This document shows, in pieces, positions 8,200-17,481 of a stretch of DNA of 64,000 bases (its first letter is position 1; each line of letters opens with the position of its first letter). The notes under the pieces were generated by a model. The model saw only the letters and a list, made by a program, of their open reading frames with translations, was not told where the DNA came from and did no database searches. The translations under genes and the position numbers were made by a program. The stretch covers positions 186,001-250,000 of the forward strand of contig CAWBPR010000002.1 in assembly GCA_963790775.1 (NCBI GenBank), in the 5' to 3' direction. This DNA comes from JASJBU01 sp963790775. GTDB taxonomy: Bacteria; Pseudomonadota; Gammaproteobacteria; Chromatiales; Chromatiaceae.

Positions 8200-8502
8200 A
8201 GGCAATTACATGTCGTTTGAATAACTTAACCGGAATTGTTTAATATCTGATTTTGGCGGTACCATGCGACTGGAGGTGTAGTGGAGTGTTGTGACGCACA
8301 GTTTTGAAACGGGACATCCAAGTGACCCTTTCATCCACGCGCATGACGACAACCTGTTACACCCTGGTCGCGCTGCATCCATGCCGCTTTGCTTCACCGT
8401 TGCTGCGCCCGGTGCCGGATACGAGGCACCCCCTCAACTAGCTGGACCGCATATCGGATGCGCTTGTCTATGATCTCCACCATTTAGCTCTCGGTGACAC
8501 AT

Positions 8503-8826
8503 ATGGATAGCGAAAGCGATCTCTCCGATTTCATCAGCAGCCATCCGGTCTGCGCCGTTTATTTCAGCGGCCCTGATTGTACTGTCTGTAAGGCATTGAA
8601 ACCGAAGCTTTTCGACCTGCTGGCTCACAGATTTCCACAGCTGGTAATTGGTGAAGTCGATTGCGCAGCAAGTCCACAACTGGCGGCCCAGCAAATCGTC
8701 TTCACGATTCCGACACTGATCGTGTACCTAAACGGCAAAGAAGGCATCCGCAAATCCCGTAGCTTCAGCCTCAACGAATTGGTAACGGAACTGGAACGGC
8801 CCTATTCGATACTGAGCATGGAATAA
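8503..8826 (+). CDS. Thioredoxin-family protein with CTVC active site
   Basis: Thiol-disulfide oxidoreductase-like protein of about 107 residues without a signal peptide, so probably cytoplasmic. The active-site pair lies in FSGPDCTVCKALKPKL (CxxC, with TV between the cysteines rather than the classical GP), and the cis-proline is in FTIPTLIVYLNGK. The overall beta-alpha pattern fits a minimal thioredoxin. Start is uncertain: GTG at 8494 or ATG at 8503, neither with a clear ribosome site. The preceding 300 bases contain no gene. Partner substrates cannot be inferred. Confidence 0.85.
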   Translation: MDSESDLSDFISSHPVCAVYFSGPDCTVCKALKPKLFDLLAHRFPQLVIGEVDCAASPQLAAQQIVFTIPTLIVYLNGKEGIRKSRSFSLNELVTELERPYSILSME

Positions 8827-8853
8827 ACATCTGTAGCACAATCCACAATATAG

Positions 8854-8870
8854 GGTGCGCCATGCGCACC
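8854..8870. repeat. Dispersed palindromic repeat GGTGCGC-cat-GCGCACC
   Basis: A perfect 7-bp palindrome with a 3-base centre, preceded by TAG, lies 28 bases after the thioredoxin stop. The same core recurs at 40885-40947 (two copies) and 51554-51574, always between genes and each time near a gene end. It behaves like a REP-type intergenic repeat. Confidence 0.75.
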
Positions 8871-8959
8871 ACCAGGTATGAACCTAGAAACCGCAGTTGA
8901 CCGCTCCATTCTTATAGTAAGATGTTGATACAAAATAAATTTGTTTCAATCTGCTTGCT

Positions 8960-9140
8960 CACCCGCAGGGTGCATCACGCTACGGACCGAATGGCACGCC
9001 CACGGCGGCGCATAGCTGCGTTGCAACTCCTTGGAATAGAATCACTATTCCGCGTCGTTGAGCCTTGCTCTGCACCCCCGTGGATGCACCCTTCACTCCG
9101 TCCAACTGCGGATTCTAGGATGAAGCATCACGGTTTGGCG
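8960..9140. repeat. Possible interspersed intergenic repeat
   Basis: This G+C-rich stretch lies between the thioredoxin and the next small gene. It contains an inverted repeat GGAATAG-aatca-CTATTCC (about 9031-9049) inside a block that resembles intergenic repeats I have seen in other gammaproteobacteria. A reading of 82 codons crosses it but has no ribosome site or recognisable product, so I do not call it a gene. Confidence 0.4.
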
Positions 9141-9202
9141 CCGAGTCGAAACCCCGTGATAACTGAATGATTAATCAGCAGGCCGGAACATGGAGAATGT
9201 CT

Positions 9203-9544
9203 ATGATGAGCAGAAAAGTCCGATTTACGATTCACCTGCTGTGCCTGAGCCTGATTCAGGGATCTGTGTGGGCGGGCGCCGGATGGACCGCCTATGGCCA
9301 GGTCGTGGAGCTCAATCCCACCACCGCCGGGCGCTTCCTGGTGGAGCTGAACGTGGCTTCAAACCCCAGTGGCTGCCGGGAAAAAGGCTGGTTTTATCGG
9401 GACTACACCGGTAACGGTGTGGAGCTGATGTTCAACGCCCTGCTCGGCTCGGTCACCTCGGGAAAACAGGTGCGCGTCTATGTGACAGGCCGCTGCGACC
9501 TGAATGGGTATTCCGAAATCTCCTCCGCCAGCATCATCCCCTGA
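9203..9544 (+). CDS. Small exported protein of unknown function
   Basis: A 113-residue protein with a clear Sec signal peptide (MMSRKVRFTIHLLCLSLIQG ending near SVWA-G), so it is probably periplasmic. The mature part of about 90 residues contains two cysteines (SGCREKGW and GRCDLNG) that could form a disulfide, and alternating hydrophobic residues suggest a small beta-rich domain. ATG at 9203 has GGAG at good spacing; ATGs at 9197 and 9206 are close alternatives. It faces trhP tail to tail. I do not recognise the family. Confidence 0.75.
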   Translation: MMSRKVRFTIHLLCLSLIQGSVWAGAGWTAYGQVVELNPTTAGRFLVELNVASNPSGCREKGWFYRDYTGNGVELMFNALLGSVTSGKQVRVYVTGRCDLNGYSEISSASIIP

Positions 9545-9582
9545 GCCTCAGCCAACACAGCCCGAGCAGCAGCAGGCAGGCG

Positions 9583-10902
9583 TCAGCTTGCCGGGCTGTT
9601 TTCCGCTTTCAGATAACGGCAAAGCAGGCCACGGGGCAGACCGCTGACCGGCAGCTTCACCATCACCTGATAGCCTCCACCCGGCGCCTCCTGGATCGGA
9701 TTGCCGTTGCGGTCCAGCATCTCCTGCAACTCGAAGCTGTGATTGCCTGCCGGCGTCATCAGTTCGAGCTGGTCACCCACTCTCAGTTTATTCTTTACAT
9801 CCAGCGCCGTGAAACCGCTGCTCTGGTCAACGCCGGTAATCTCCCCAACGAACAGCTGGCGATCGCTTTGTGAACTGCCATAGCGATAGTTCTGCAACTC
9901 CTGTGATTCATGACGCTGATAGAAGCCATCCGTATAACCTCGATTGGCCAGGCTTTCGAGATCCGCCATCAGCTCGGGCCGGAAGGAACGCCCGGCAGCC
10001 GCATCGTCGATGGCCTGGCGATAGACCTGGGTGGTGCGTGCCGTGTAATAGTGGGATTTGGTGCGGCCTTCGATCTTCAGGCAGTCGACACCGATCTCTA
10101 CCAGACGATGTACGTGCTCCACGGCACGCAGATCCCTGGAGTTCATGATGTAGGTGCCGTGTTCGTCCTCGAACATCGGCATCAGTTCACCGGGACGCCC
10201 CTGTTCTTCCAGATAGACCAGATTATCGGATTCCGGGTGACGGGGTGTACCGGTGAGATCCATGCTCAAATCGGGCCCGCCCACCGGCTGGCTGACCTTG
10301 TAGTCCCAGCGGCAACTGTTGGTGCAGGTCCCCTGATTGGCATCCCGGTGATTGAAATAACCGGACAGCAGACAACGCCCGGAATAGGCGATGCACAGGG
10401 CGCCATGCACGAATACCTCCAGCTCCATGTCGGGACAGGCCTGGCGGATCTCCGCCACCTGCTCCAGGGAGAGCTCCCGGGAGAGGATCACCCGTGACAA
10501 GCCCTGCAGTTGCCAGAATCGCACCGCAGCGGCATTCACCGTGTTGGCCTGCACCGAAAGGTGAATCGGCATCTCCGGCCAGCGCTCACGCACCAGCAGG
10601 ATCAGCCCGGGATCGGACATGATCAAAGCGTCCGGCCCCATCTCGACCACCGGGGTGATGTCATCGATGAAGGTCTTCACCTTGGCGCCGTGGGGCATCG
10701 CATTACAGGCCAGGTAAAAAAGCCTGCCCAGATCATGGGCCTCGCGCATGCCGATCGCCAGATTGTCAGGCAGAAAGTCGTTGTTGCGCACCCGCAGGCT
10801 GTAGCGCGGCAGGCCCGCATAGACCGCATCCGCACCATAGGCAAAGGCATAGCGGGCGTTTTTCAGGGTGCCTGCAGGAGAGAGCAGTTCGGGTTTCTTC
10901 AT
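9583..10902 (-). CDS. trhP: tRNA 5-hydroxyuridine synthesis protein TrhP (U32 family)
   Basis: U32-family protein formerly YegQ, which in E. coli takes part in prephenate-dependent formation of 5-hydroxyuridine at tRNA position 34. The 439-residue product begins KKPELLSPAGTLKNARYAFA and carries the U32 signature ELEVFVHGALCIAYSGRC at about residues 160-177, followed by cysteines in GTCTNSCRWDYK that likely bind a metal cluster. Length is close to E. coli YegQ (about 453). It starts 12 bases after the upstream ChaN-like gene, so the two may be co-transcribed. Confidence 0.93.
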   Translation of the reverse strand: MKKPELLSPAGTLKNARYAFAYGADAVYAGLPRYSLRVRNNDFLPDNLAIGMREAHDLGRLFYLACNAMPHGAKVKTFIDDITPVVEMGPDALIMSDPGLILLVRERWPEMPIHLSVQANTVNAAAVRFWQLQGLSRVILSRELSLEQVAEIRQACPDMELEVFVHGALCIAYSGRCLLSGYFNHRDANQGTCTNSCRWDYKVSQPVGGPDLSMDLTGTPRHPESDNLVYLEEQGRPGELMPMFEDEHGTYIMNSRDLRAVEHVHRLVEIGVDCLKIEGRTKSHYYTARTTQVYRQAIDDAAAGRSFRPELMADLESLANRGYTDGFYQRHESQELQNYRYGSSQSDRQLFVGEITGVDQSSGFTALDVKNKLRVGDQLELMTPAGNHSFELQEMLDRNGNPIQEAPGGGYQVMVKLPVSGLPRGLLCRYLKAENSPAS

Positions 10903-10913
10903 TAAACCTGAGC

Positions 10914-12029
10914 CTATTTCAGCTCAACCTCCATGCGGTGAGTCATGGGGCCCAGGATGATGCCATCCCTTTGCACCTTGATGGTGACCTTTTCGCCCAC
11001 CTGCGTATCCATCAACGCGAGCCGGATATCGGTGTAAGTGCTGATCCGCCGGTCATTGATGCTTAAAATCACGTCACCTTTCTTGACGCCCGCCTCCTCT
11101 GCGCCGCTCACATTGCTGAAACCGGAGATCTCCGGAGGCGAGTCTTCGGTATCGAGATACACGCCCAATTTCCCGGAGGCCGGCAGGTCCTGCCGTTTGG
11201 TCATGATCAGGTAGTCGCCCATCTCGGGATCCACCTCACTGCCGACCCTGGCATTGATCACGATGGCGGATGAGACCGGCACCCGGCGTTTCAGGCGGTT
11301 GGGGATACCTGTGCCGTAAACCAGATGGCCGACACCGGCCAGGATCACCATGTGCCCGTCGGGATGCTCGCGCAACCAGCCTGCGGCCCGCTCCGCCATG
11401 CCTTCATCCCATAGCAGCTGTATATCCAGGAAACGCTCGAAGTCACTGCTCTCGGTCTGTGGATGATGCTTGAAAATCGCTTCGAGTCGCTTCCGGTATT
11501 TCTCGTCGTCCCGATCGATCTGCTGCGGAATTCTGGCTTGCTGAGCTTCATCCAGACTCTCCATACCTCCCTCCCGCACCTGGTCAGTAATCTCTTTTTC
11601 GACATTCAGCGCGATCAGAGGGATGCCATGTTCCCGCGCATAGCGAAAAATTGGCCGGTAGAGACGGTAGTCATAGCGCCAGCGGTCGAAGTATTCCGTG
11701 CGGCGAATAAATTCAGCCTCGTCGATCTTGCCCGCGATGTAGTCATCCAGCACGGGCTGAAAGGGCTGTTGAAAAAATTCCAGCCCGATCGCCAAGACCG
11801 GATGACGGGCATGTTGATGCTCGATCACAGCCAGTTGATTCAGGTGATGTTCGTAGCGGTCATGGGATTCCCCGACGAACAGCACCTGCCTGTCGGATAT
11901 CTGTTCGATCAGGCGGTCCAGGGTAATCAGGCTCGACAGATCAATCACTGTGGGAGCCTCCTCTTCTGTGGCCAGGCTGTCGCCCAGAGCGACCGTCAAC
12001 AGGCCCGCCATCAAAAATCGTCTCAACAC
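10914..12029 (-). CDS. ChaN-like protein with C-terminal PDZ domain
   Basis: A 371-residue exported protein with an N-terminal signal (MLRRFLMAGLLTVALGDSLA). Residues about 35-270 form a ChaN/haem-binding-like domain: VLFVGESHDRYEHHLNQL near the start, LEFFQQPFQPVLDDY, and GHMVILAGVGHLVYGTGIP toward its end. ChaN of Campylobacter is an iron-regulated surface lipoprotein that binds haem. Residues about 285-371 form a PDZ domain (GVKKGDVILSINDRRISTYT). There is no lipobox cysteine, so it is more likely periplasmic. The ChaN-PDZ arrangement recurs in environmental proteobacteria; its substrate is unknown. Confidence 0.87.
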   Translation of the reverse strand: MLRRFLMAGLLTVALGDSLATEEEAPTVIDLSSLITLDRLIEQISDRQVLFVGESHDRYEHHLNQLAVIEHQHARHPVLAIGLEFFQQPFQPVLDDYIAGKIDEAEFIRRTEYFDRWRYDYRLYRPIFRYAREHGIPLIALNVEKEITDQVREGGMESLDEAQQARIPQQIDRDDEKYRKRLEAIFKHHPQTESSDFERFLDIQLLWDEGMAERAAGWLREHPDGHMVILAGVGHLVYGTGIPNRLKRRVPVSSAIVINARVGSEVDPEMGDYLIMTKRQDLPASGKLGVYLDTEDSPPEISGFSNVSGAEEAGVKKGDVILSINDRRISTYTDIRLALMDTQVGEKVTIKVQRDGIILGPMTHRMEVELK

Positions 12030-12087
12030 TGATTATTCCTCCAAACCTGTCAATTTATCTTCCGATCCCGTCTGCAATGGGTAGAAT

Positions 12088-14274
12088 ATGGGAACTATGC
12101 GCTCTATGACACAAAAACGCCTCTACTGGTTCATCCTGTTGATCAGCTTCGCTGTGAATTACAGTCACGCCGCCAGCCTGGTCATCAAACATGAGATCAA
12201 GGTCGCTGTTGCACCTGAAACTCAGTCCTTGAAGGTAACAGATCATATCCACCTGCCTGAGGACAGCCCGCTGGAGTTCAACCTCCATGCAGGTCTAGAC
12301 CCGCACATTCTAACGCCGGGGGCGCAACTCACCAAAATCGGCGCATACTATCCCGGCTCTCCGCTTCACACCTATCGAGTCACATTGCCTGAAGACGTAC
12401 GGGATTTCACCCTGGAATATGGCGGGAAGATTGCCCATGAGTTCCGTACCAGGGACGAGAGCCCCGGACGCAGTCAGCAACTGCTCTCGGGCACCATCTC
12501 CAGCGCAGGGGTTTTCCTGGATAGCGGCGTCGCCTGGTATCCAGGCTTTGCGGACACCCTGCAAAGTTTCCGGCTCAGCATCGAGCTGCCTGAAGACTGG
12601 CATGCGGTCAGCCAGGGCGCCGGCCCTGTGGTAGAAACCGAAGCGGGCAGGAGGGTGATCACCTGGCATGAAACCAATCCTCAGGATGATATCTATCTGA
12701 TAGCTGCGCCGTTCCATTTCTACTCTCAACAGAACGGGCGGGTTCAGGCCCAGGTCTTCCTGCGCTCACCGGATGCGGCGCTGGCGAGGCGTTATCTGGA
12801 TGCCACGGAGCAGTATCTCGCCCTCTATCAGGACCTCATCGGACCTTACCCCTACACCAAGTTCGCCCTGGTGGAGAATTTCTGGGAGACAGGCTATGGC
12901 ATGCCGTCCTTCACCCTGCTCGGCTCACGGGTGATCCGCCTCCCCTTCATCCTGCACACCTCCTTTCCCCATGAAATCCTGCATAACTGGTGGGGCAACG
13001 GGGTCTATGTGGACTACCCGACAGGCAACTGGAGTGAAGGCCTGACTGCCTACCTGGCGGATCACCTGCTTCAGGAACAGCAGGGCAAAGGCATTGATTA
13101 CCGCCGCTCCGCCCTGCAGAGATTCAGTGATTTCGTACGCTCTGAAAATGACTTCCCGCTGACCGATTTCCGCTCCCGCCACACCACCGCCAGTCAGTCG
13201 GTAGGGTATGACAAGAGCCTGATGTTGTTTCATATGTTGCGCCGCAAGCTGGGCGACGAGCATTTCATCGCAGGCTTGCAACGCTTCTATAAAGAGAACC
13301 TTTTCCAGACGGCCGGATTTTCCAGACTGCAAGACGCTTTCGAAGCCGTCAGCGGACGTGATCTGCAGGGATTTTTTGCACAGTGGACGCAACGCACCGG
13401 AGCCCCTGCGCTGGCGGTCAGCGATCTCAAGATCACACCCGGCAACACGGACTATCAACTGACGGGATTATTAGAACAGACGCAGGCCAACGATCCATTC
13501 CTGCTCGATGTGCCGGTGATTATCTACCTGGAGGACAGGAGCAAACCCGTCAGACACAGCATATCGACCCAGTCTAAGACTCAAGAGTTCTCGATCGATC
13601 TGCCTTCCCGGCCCTTGCGTCTCGATATCGACCCCTGGTTCGATCTGTTTCGGCAACTGCATGCGGATGAAGCCCCACCCACCTTTGGAAAACTCTTTGG
13701 CGCTGAAAAGATCCTCTTCGTGCTACCCGCTGATGCCGCCAAAGCACAATTTGCGGCATACAAAACCTTGGCTGAAAGCTGGAGCAAAGGCTATCCGGAC
13801 GCAGCCATGGTGCTCGACAGCGATCTGCAAACCTTACCCGACCAGGGAAACATCTGGCTGCTGGGTTGGGAAAATCGTTTTTTTGCCAAGACCCTGGAGC
13901 AAACCAGCGGCAGTCAATTTCTCAAACTGAATGACGGCTTCAAACTCGCCGGACACGCTTTCCAGCTGAACACAGACAGTCTGGTTATGCTGAGTGACGG
14001 CAATAAAAACGCAGATCAGATCCTGGGCGTGATAGCCAGCAACAACACCAATGCCCTGAACGGGCTGACCCGGAAAGTCCCTCACTATGGCAAGTACAGC
14101 TATCTGGTATTCAGCGGCGAAGCGCCAGACAACCGTCTCAAAGGACAATGGGAGATCAGCGAATCCCCCCTAAGAGTAAATCTCTCCGGATCTGGAACGA
14201 AAATTGAACCCTTGAAACCCGCGCCACTCTGGCCGCTTTCAGTGAATAATGCCAATTCGAAACATGATGGTTGA
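12088..14274 (+). CDS. Exported M1-family metallopeptidase
   Basis: A 728-residue protein with an N-terminal signal (residues about 7-26, ending SHAA). The zinc site is HEILHNWWGNG (HExxH), with the third ligand Glu in WSEGLTAYLADH about 20 residues later, the usual M1 spacing. TGYGMPSFTLLG takes the place of the GAMEN exopeptidase motif, so aminopeptidase specificity is uncertain. The C-terminal 280 residues are beta-rich and not recognised. It is divergent from the ChaN-like gene with about 58 bases between. Several ATGs (12088, 12097, 12106) could start it. Likely a periplasmic or surface peptidase. Confidence 0.88.
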   Translation: MGTMRSMTQKRLYWFILLISFAVNYSHAASLVIKHEIKVAVAPETQSLKVTDHIHLPEDSPLEFNLHAGLDPHILTPGAQLTKIGAYYPGSPLHTYRVTLPEDVRDFTLEYGGKIAHEFRTRDESPGRSQQLLSGTISSAGVFLDSGVAWYPGFADTLQSFRLSIELPEDWHAVSQGAGPVVETEAGRRVITWHETNPQDDIYLIAAPFHFYSQQNGRVQAQVFLRSPDAALARRYLDATEQYLALYQDLIGPYPYTKFALVENFWETGYGMPSFTLLGSRVIRLPFILHTSFPHEILHNWWGNGVYVDYPTGNWSEGLTAYLADHLLQEQQGKGIDYRRSALQRFSDFVRSENDFPLTDFRSRHTTASQSVGYDKSLMLFHMLRRKLGDEHFIAGLQRFYKENLFQTAGFSRLQDAFEAVSGRDLQGFFAQWTQRTGAPALAVSDLKITPGNTDYQLTGLLEQTQANDPFLLDVPVIIYLEDRSKPVRHSISTQSKTQEFSIDLPSRPLRLDIDPWFDLFRQLHADEAPPTFGKLFGAEKILFVLPADAAKAQFAAYKTLAESWSKGYPDAAMVLDSDLQTLPDQGNIWLLGWENRFFAKTLEQTSGSQFLKLNDGFKLAGHAFQLNTDSLVMLSDGNKNADQILGVIASNNTNALNGLTRKVPHYGKYSYLVFSGEAPDNRLKGQWEISESPLRVNLSGSGTKIEPLKPAPLWPLSVNNANSKHDG

Positions 14275-14444
14275 ATAGGCTCAGCAAGATAACACTGTTC
14301 GTAACCATACGAAGTGCTTTTCCTCATCCTGCATTTCTTAGCGGGCCATAAAAGCACCACGATCAGAGCCCGCCATTCAAAATCAGCAAACCAACCATCG
14401 AAAACATTTCAATGCCGCGCTGGTCAACCTGGAATCTTCCCTGA

Positions 14445-15062
14445 CTAATCGAAATACCTGAAATAACGCTTCAGGGAACCAAGCGATGGCAGACGCCGAA
14501 AATGGAACACCCTGTACAGGAGTTCCAGCGTAAACAGGCCTGCAATCAACAGATAGTTGATCAGATTCGTGAACAGCGACCAGACCTCGATGGGGGCAAA
14601 CAGGGCCAGCAGGATCGACTCGATCAGCATCGCAGCAAAGAACAGTGTCCAGACCCAGGTAAGCCGGCGCGTGTAGAGGAGCACCGCCGCGTCACTTTCC
14701 CTTTCCACCCGTCGGGCAAATTGCGTGATCAACGGCTCCTCACCGGGCTGGAGTGTGCGGCCGAAAATTACCAACAGGCCGCTGGCAATCAGTATGGGGG
14801 GCAAATAGAGTATGCTTGCATCATCGATAAACAGGCTGATCACCGCCAACCCAGCTATGCCGGGAACCGGCAACTCTGTCAGGCGTCCCTGGCCGGAACT
14901 GAAAATCAGCAATGAGTGAAGCAAAGCGATGATGAGTAAAATCCAGACTGCAGCCTGAGTATGTCCACTCAAAATGATCAGATGCAGTGCAATCGGGTAG
15001 CTGACGGTCAGCACCAGGGTGAGCACCCTGAGTTTTTTTATACCAACCGGTGATATTCGCAC
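14445..15062 (-). CDS. COG4648-type membrane protein of aryl-polyene clusters
   Basis: An integral membrane protein of 205 residues with about five or six hydrophobic helices (for example ALHLIILSGH, AAVWILLIIALLHSLLIFSS and TWVWTLFFAAMLIESILLAL). The family (COG4648, ApeG-like) is found in aryl-polyene and related fatty-acid-type clusters and has no established reaction. Here it is transcribed away from the rest of the cluster, with about 210 bases between it and the radical SAM gene, so the two arms may share a control region. The ending KRYFRYFD is typical of the family as I recall it; assignment depends partly on the neighbours. Confidence 0.75.
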   Translation of the reverse strand: MRISPVGIKKLRVLTLVLTVSYPIALHLIILSGHTQAAVWILLIIALLHSLLIFSSGQGRLTELPVPGIAGLAVISLFIDDASILYLPPILIASGLLVIFGRTLQPGEEPLITQFARRVERESDAAVLLYTRRLTWVWTLFFAAMLIESILLALFAPIEVWSLFTNLINYLLIAGLFTLELLYRVFHFRRLPSLGSLKRYFRYFD

Positions 15063-15273
15063 AGCTATGAAACCTTATGTTCCTAATGCGATTTCTATCG
15101 ATGGCGTATAGGCAAGCAGCCTGATATTTGGAATACTGTGGCCTTATGCATAACCATCTCCCCATTCGATGCCAGGAATCATCTCACAGGACAGCCGGAC
15201 CCTGTCAACCGCAATGATGTCAGCGGCGGGCGGTCAGTATACGTTTAGGACCTGATACAGGAAAACGTCCCCG

Positions 15274-16741
15274 ATGAAGGTACTGTTTGTCTATTCCAAC
15301 CGGGTGCGTGATCTGTTGCCCGCGCCCCCCATCGGGCTCAGCTATATCGCCTCGGCGACAGCGGATGCAGGCCATGAGGTGCAGTTCGTTGATCTGCTGA
15401 TGTCTCCCAGTGGGATGCAAAAATTACAGGGCGCACTGCAATCATTCCAACCCGCGGTGGTGGCCATCTCGGTACGCAACATCGATAACGTGGTGCATCA
15501 GCGTCTCAAGACCCACCTGGACGAACTGGGACGCCAGATCAGCCTGATCCGCGAAGCAAGCCAGGCAAGCATCGTGTTGGGCGGGCCGGCCATCTCGATC
15601 CTCGGAAAACAGTCTCTGCAGCACATTGCCGCGGATTTCGCCGTGCTGGGTGAAGGTGAAGAGAGTTTTCCCATGCTGCTGCGCGAATTGGCTGGCAATC
15701 AGGACTTCGGCTCGATTCCAGGGGTTTGCCACCGCAGGAATGGCGAGGTTGTGGAAAACCCCGGGCAACTCCTGGCGCGTTTTGGTCCCTCGGGAATGGA
15801 GCGGTGGATCGACTGGAAAATCTATGAGCGTCAGGGTGCAACCTGGCCAATCCAGTGCAAACGGGGCTGCCCCCTGCACTGCACCTATTGCACCTATCCC
15901 ACCATCGAAGGCAGAACCCTGCGCAGACGCCCGCCGGCTGAAGTGGTGGCAGAAATCAAACAGGTCGTCCGCAGCGTCAATCCCCGCTGTTTTGAAATTC
16001 ATTGATTCGGTATTCAATCAACCTGAAAGTTACGCCATCGAGTTGTGTGAGGAGATCATTCGCTCCGGCCTTCGCGTCAAGCTGACGACCATGGGAGTGA
16101 ACCCCCGCTCCATGTCAAGGGAGCTGCTCAGCGTAATGAAAAGGGCCGGCTTCAACTCCATGATGATAACCCCGGAGAGCGCCAGCGACCGGGTGCTGGA
16201 TGAGATGCGCAAAGGCTTCACCCAGGATGATGTAAAACGCTGTGCAGAGCTGGTGCGGGAGTCCGGCATCCCCAGCATGTGGTTCTTCATGCTGGGAGCC
16301 AGGGGTGAAACCAGAGAGACGGCAAACGAGACGCTCAGTTTCGTGGAGCAGCATCTGAACTGGAATAACTGCCTCCCCATGTTCACCACCGGGATTCGTA
16401 TTTTGCCCGGCACCGAGTTATCTCGTCAGGCCAGAGAGGACGGCTATCTGCAGCCCGATCAGGACCTCGCCGACTCGATTTTTTACTTCTCGCCCAAGGT
16501 ATCGGAAGGCTGGCTGCTGCGGCGCGTCAATAAGGCCATCGCCAAATGCCCAACCGTGGTACATGCAGCGGAGGACCCCTCCAGCAGCTCAGTGGGCGGG
16601 AGGATATTCAGCCTGATGCATCTGTTTGGCGTTGCACCACCCTACTGGCGCTTTATTCCACGCTTCCTTGCACTGCCTTTTGTGCATAATGCCCGGAAAC
16701 GGCAGTCGATTCGTATCCGCGCCCCACATGCCAGCAGCTGA
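15274..16741 (+). pseudogene. B12-binding radical SAM protein, one frameshift
   Basis: A radical SAM enzyme with an N-terminal cobalamin-binding-like domain (MKVLFVYSNRVRDLLPAPPI, then VVAISVRN and IVLGGPAISI) and a radical SAM core with CPLHCTYC near residue 200. The two halves are in different frames. The first ends at TGA 16003-16005 after RCFEIH; removing one A in the GAAATTC at about 15995 restores EFIDSVFNQPESYAIE and the rest to 16741, giving about 489 residues. The reconnected protein looks complete. It precedes the ACP gene by about 180 bases, in the place where many aryl-polyene clusters carry starter-supply or tailoring genes. Its reaction is unknown; methylation or another tailoring step is possible. 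Confidence 0.82.
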
Positions 16742-16922
16742 CCCGGCACGCGCAATGCCTGTACCCTCAGAGTTGTACATTTTGCTGTTCCTGGTAGTTA
16801 CGCATCGACTGCGACTAAACATCTCATTTCCGGCAGATTTTGTAGTATAGTTTGCCGTTCAGCCCCGGTGGTTGTCACTTATTTATCTTTATTGATAGAC
16901 GGAATTCCAAGAAAATCTGAAC

Positions 16923-17186
16923 ATGGCTGCATTATCCCCAGAAGAACTCGAGGTGGCGCAACTGATTGTCGAGACGTTGAATCTCGAAGATCTCGTAGCA
17001 GACGAAATTGACCCGCAGACCCCGCTTTTCCGTGACGGAATCGGCTTGGATTCCATTGATGCTCTGGAGCTTTCTCTCGGTATTAAACAGAAATACGGTA
17101 TCCAATTGAAAGCTGACGATCAGAATATAGCCAATATATTCACCTCCGTGGCGACCCTCAGCCAATATATCCAAGCGCACAAATGA
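16923..17186 (+). CDS. Acyl carrier protein of the polyene-type cluster
   Basis: An 87-residue carrier protein. The phosphopantetheine site is the serine in IGLDSIDALELSLGI (about residue 40), the standard DSxD context. Other residues follow the four-helix ACP pattern (VAQLIVETLNLEDLVADEID and IANIFTSVATLSQYIQ). The stop overlaps the next ATG (ATGA), so it is translationally coupled to the dehydratase. Aryl-polyene systems such as E. coli CFT073 have two ACPs; only this one is visible here. A TATAGT box at 16846-16851 could be part of the promoter for this operon, without a good -35 partner. Confidence 0.92.
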   Translation: MAALSPEELEVAQLIVETLNLEDLVADEIDPQTPLFRDGIGLDSIDALELSLGIKQKYGIQLKADDQNIANIFTSVATLSQYIQAHK

Positions 17187-17476
17187 CCATGGAGATTCAG
17201 CAGGACACCTTTGTCCCCGTTGATCACCCATGCCTTGCGGGACATTTCCCGGGGAACCCGGTCGTTCCGGGGACCCTCATTCTGCAGAACATTCTCCGGG
17301 CCCTCGCTGAGAAATGGCCTGCAGTGCGTGTTTCCAGAGTTGTTACCGCAAAATTTCTAGCACCATTGAAACCCGGCGAGCAATACTCGATGCGCATCAC
17401 CAGACAGCCGGGAGTTGTAAATTTTGAATGCAGGCGAAACGGAGTTTTGCTCGCCACCGGGCGCCTCGATGGATAA
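17183..17476 (+). CDS. Hotdog-fold 3-hydroxyacyl-ACP dehydratase (ApeI-like)
   Basis: A 97-residue single hotdog domain. It carries the FabA/FabZ-type signature GHFPGNPVVPGTLIL at about residues 16-30, with the catalytic His in HFPG. The acidic residue that follows in FabZ (LILEA) is replaced by Gln (LILQN), so the chemistry or partner dependence may differ. In aryl-polyene systems ApeI and ApeP form a heterodimeric dehydratase, and a second hotdog protein is present at 24856. ATG at 17183 overlaps the ACP stop; ATG at 17189 is an alternative. The acyltransferase gene begins 6 bases after its stop. Confidence 0.85.
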   Translation: MTMEIQQDTFVPVDHPCLAGHFPGNPVVPGTLILQNILRALAEKWPAVRVSRVVTAKFLAPLKPGEQYSMRITRQPGVVNFECRRNGVLLATGRLDG

Positions 17477-17481
17477 TCGAT

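Noticed and set aside
8938..9170. 82-codon reading before the small exported protein
   Set aside because: It crosses a repeat-like block and an inverted repeat and has basic, Pro/Arg-rich composition typical of chance frames.
15539..15850. Long frames opposite to the radical SAM gene and other high-GC genes
   Set aside because: They are antisense shadows caused by codon bias in the real genes.
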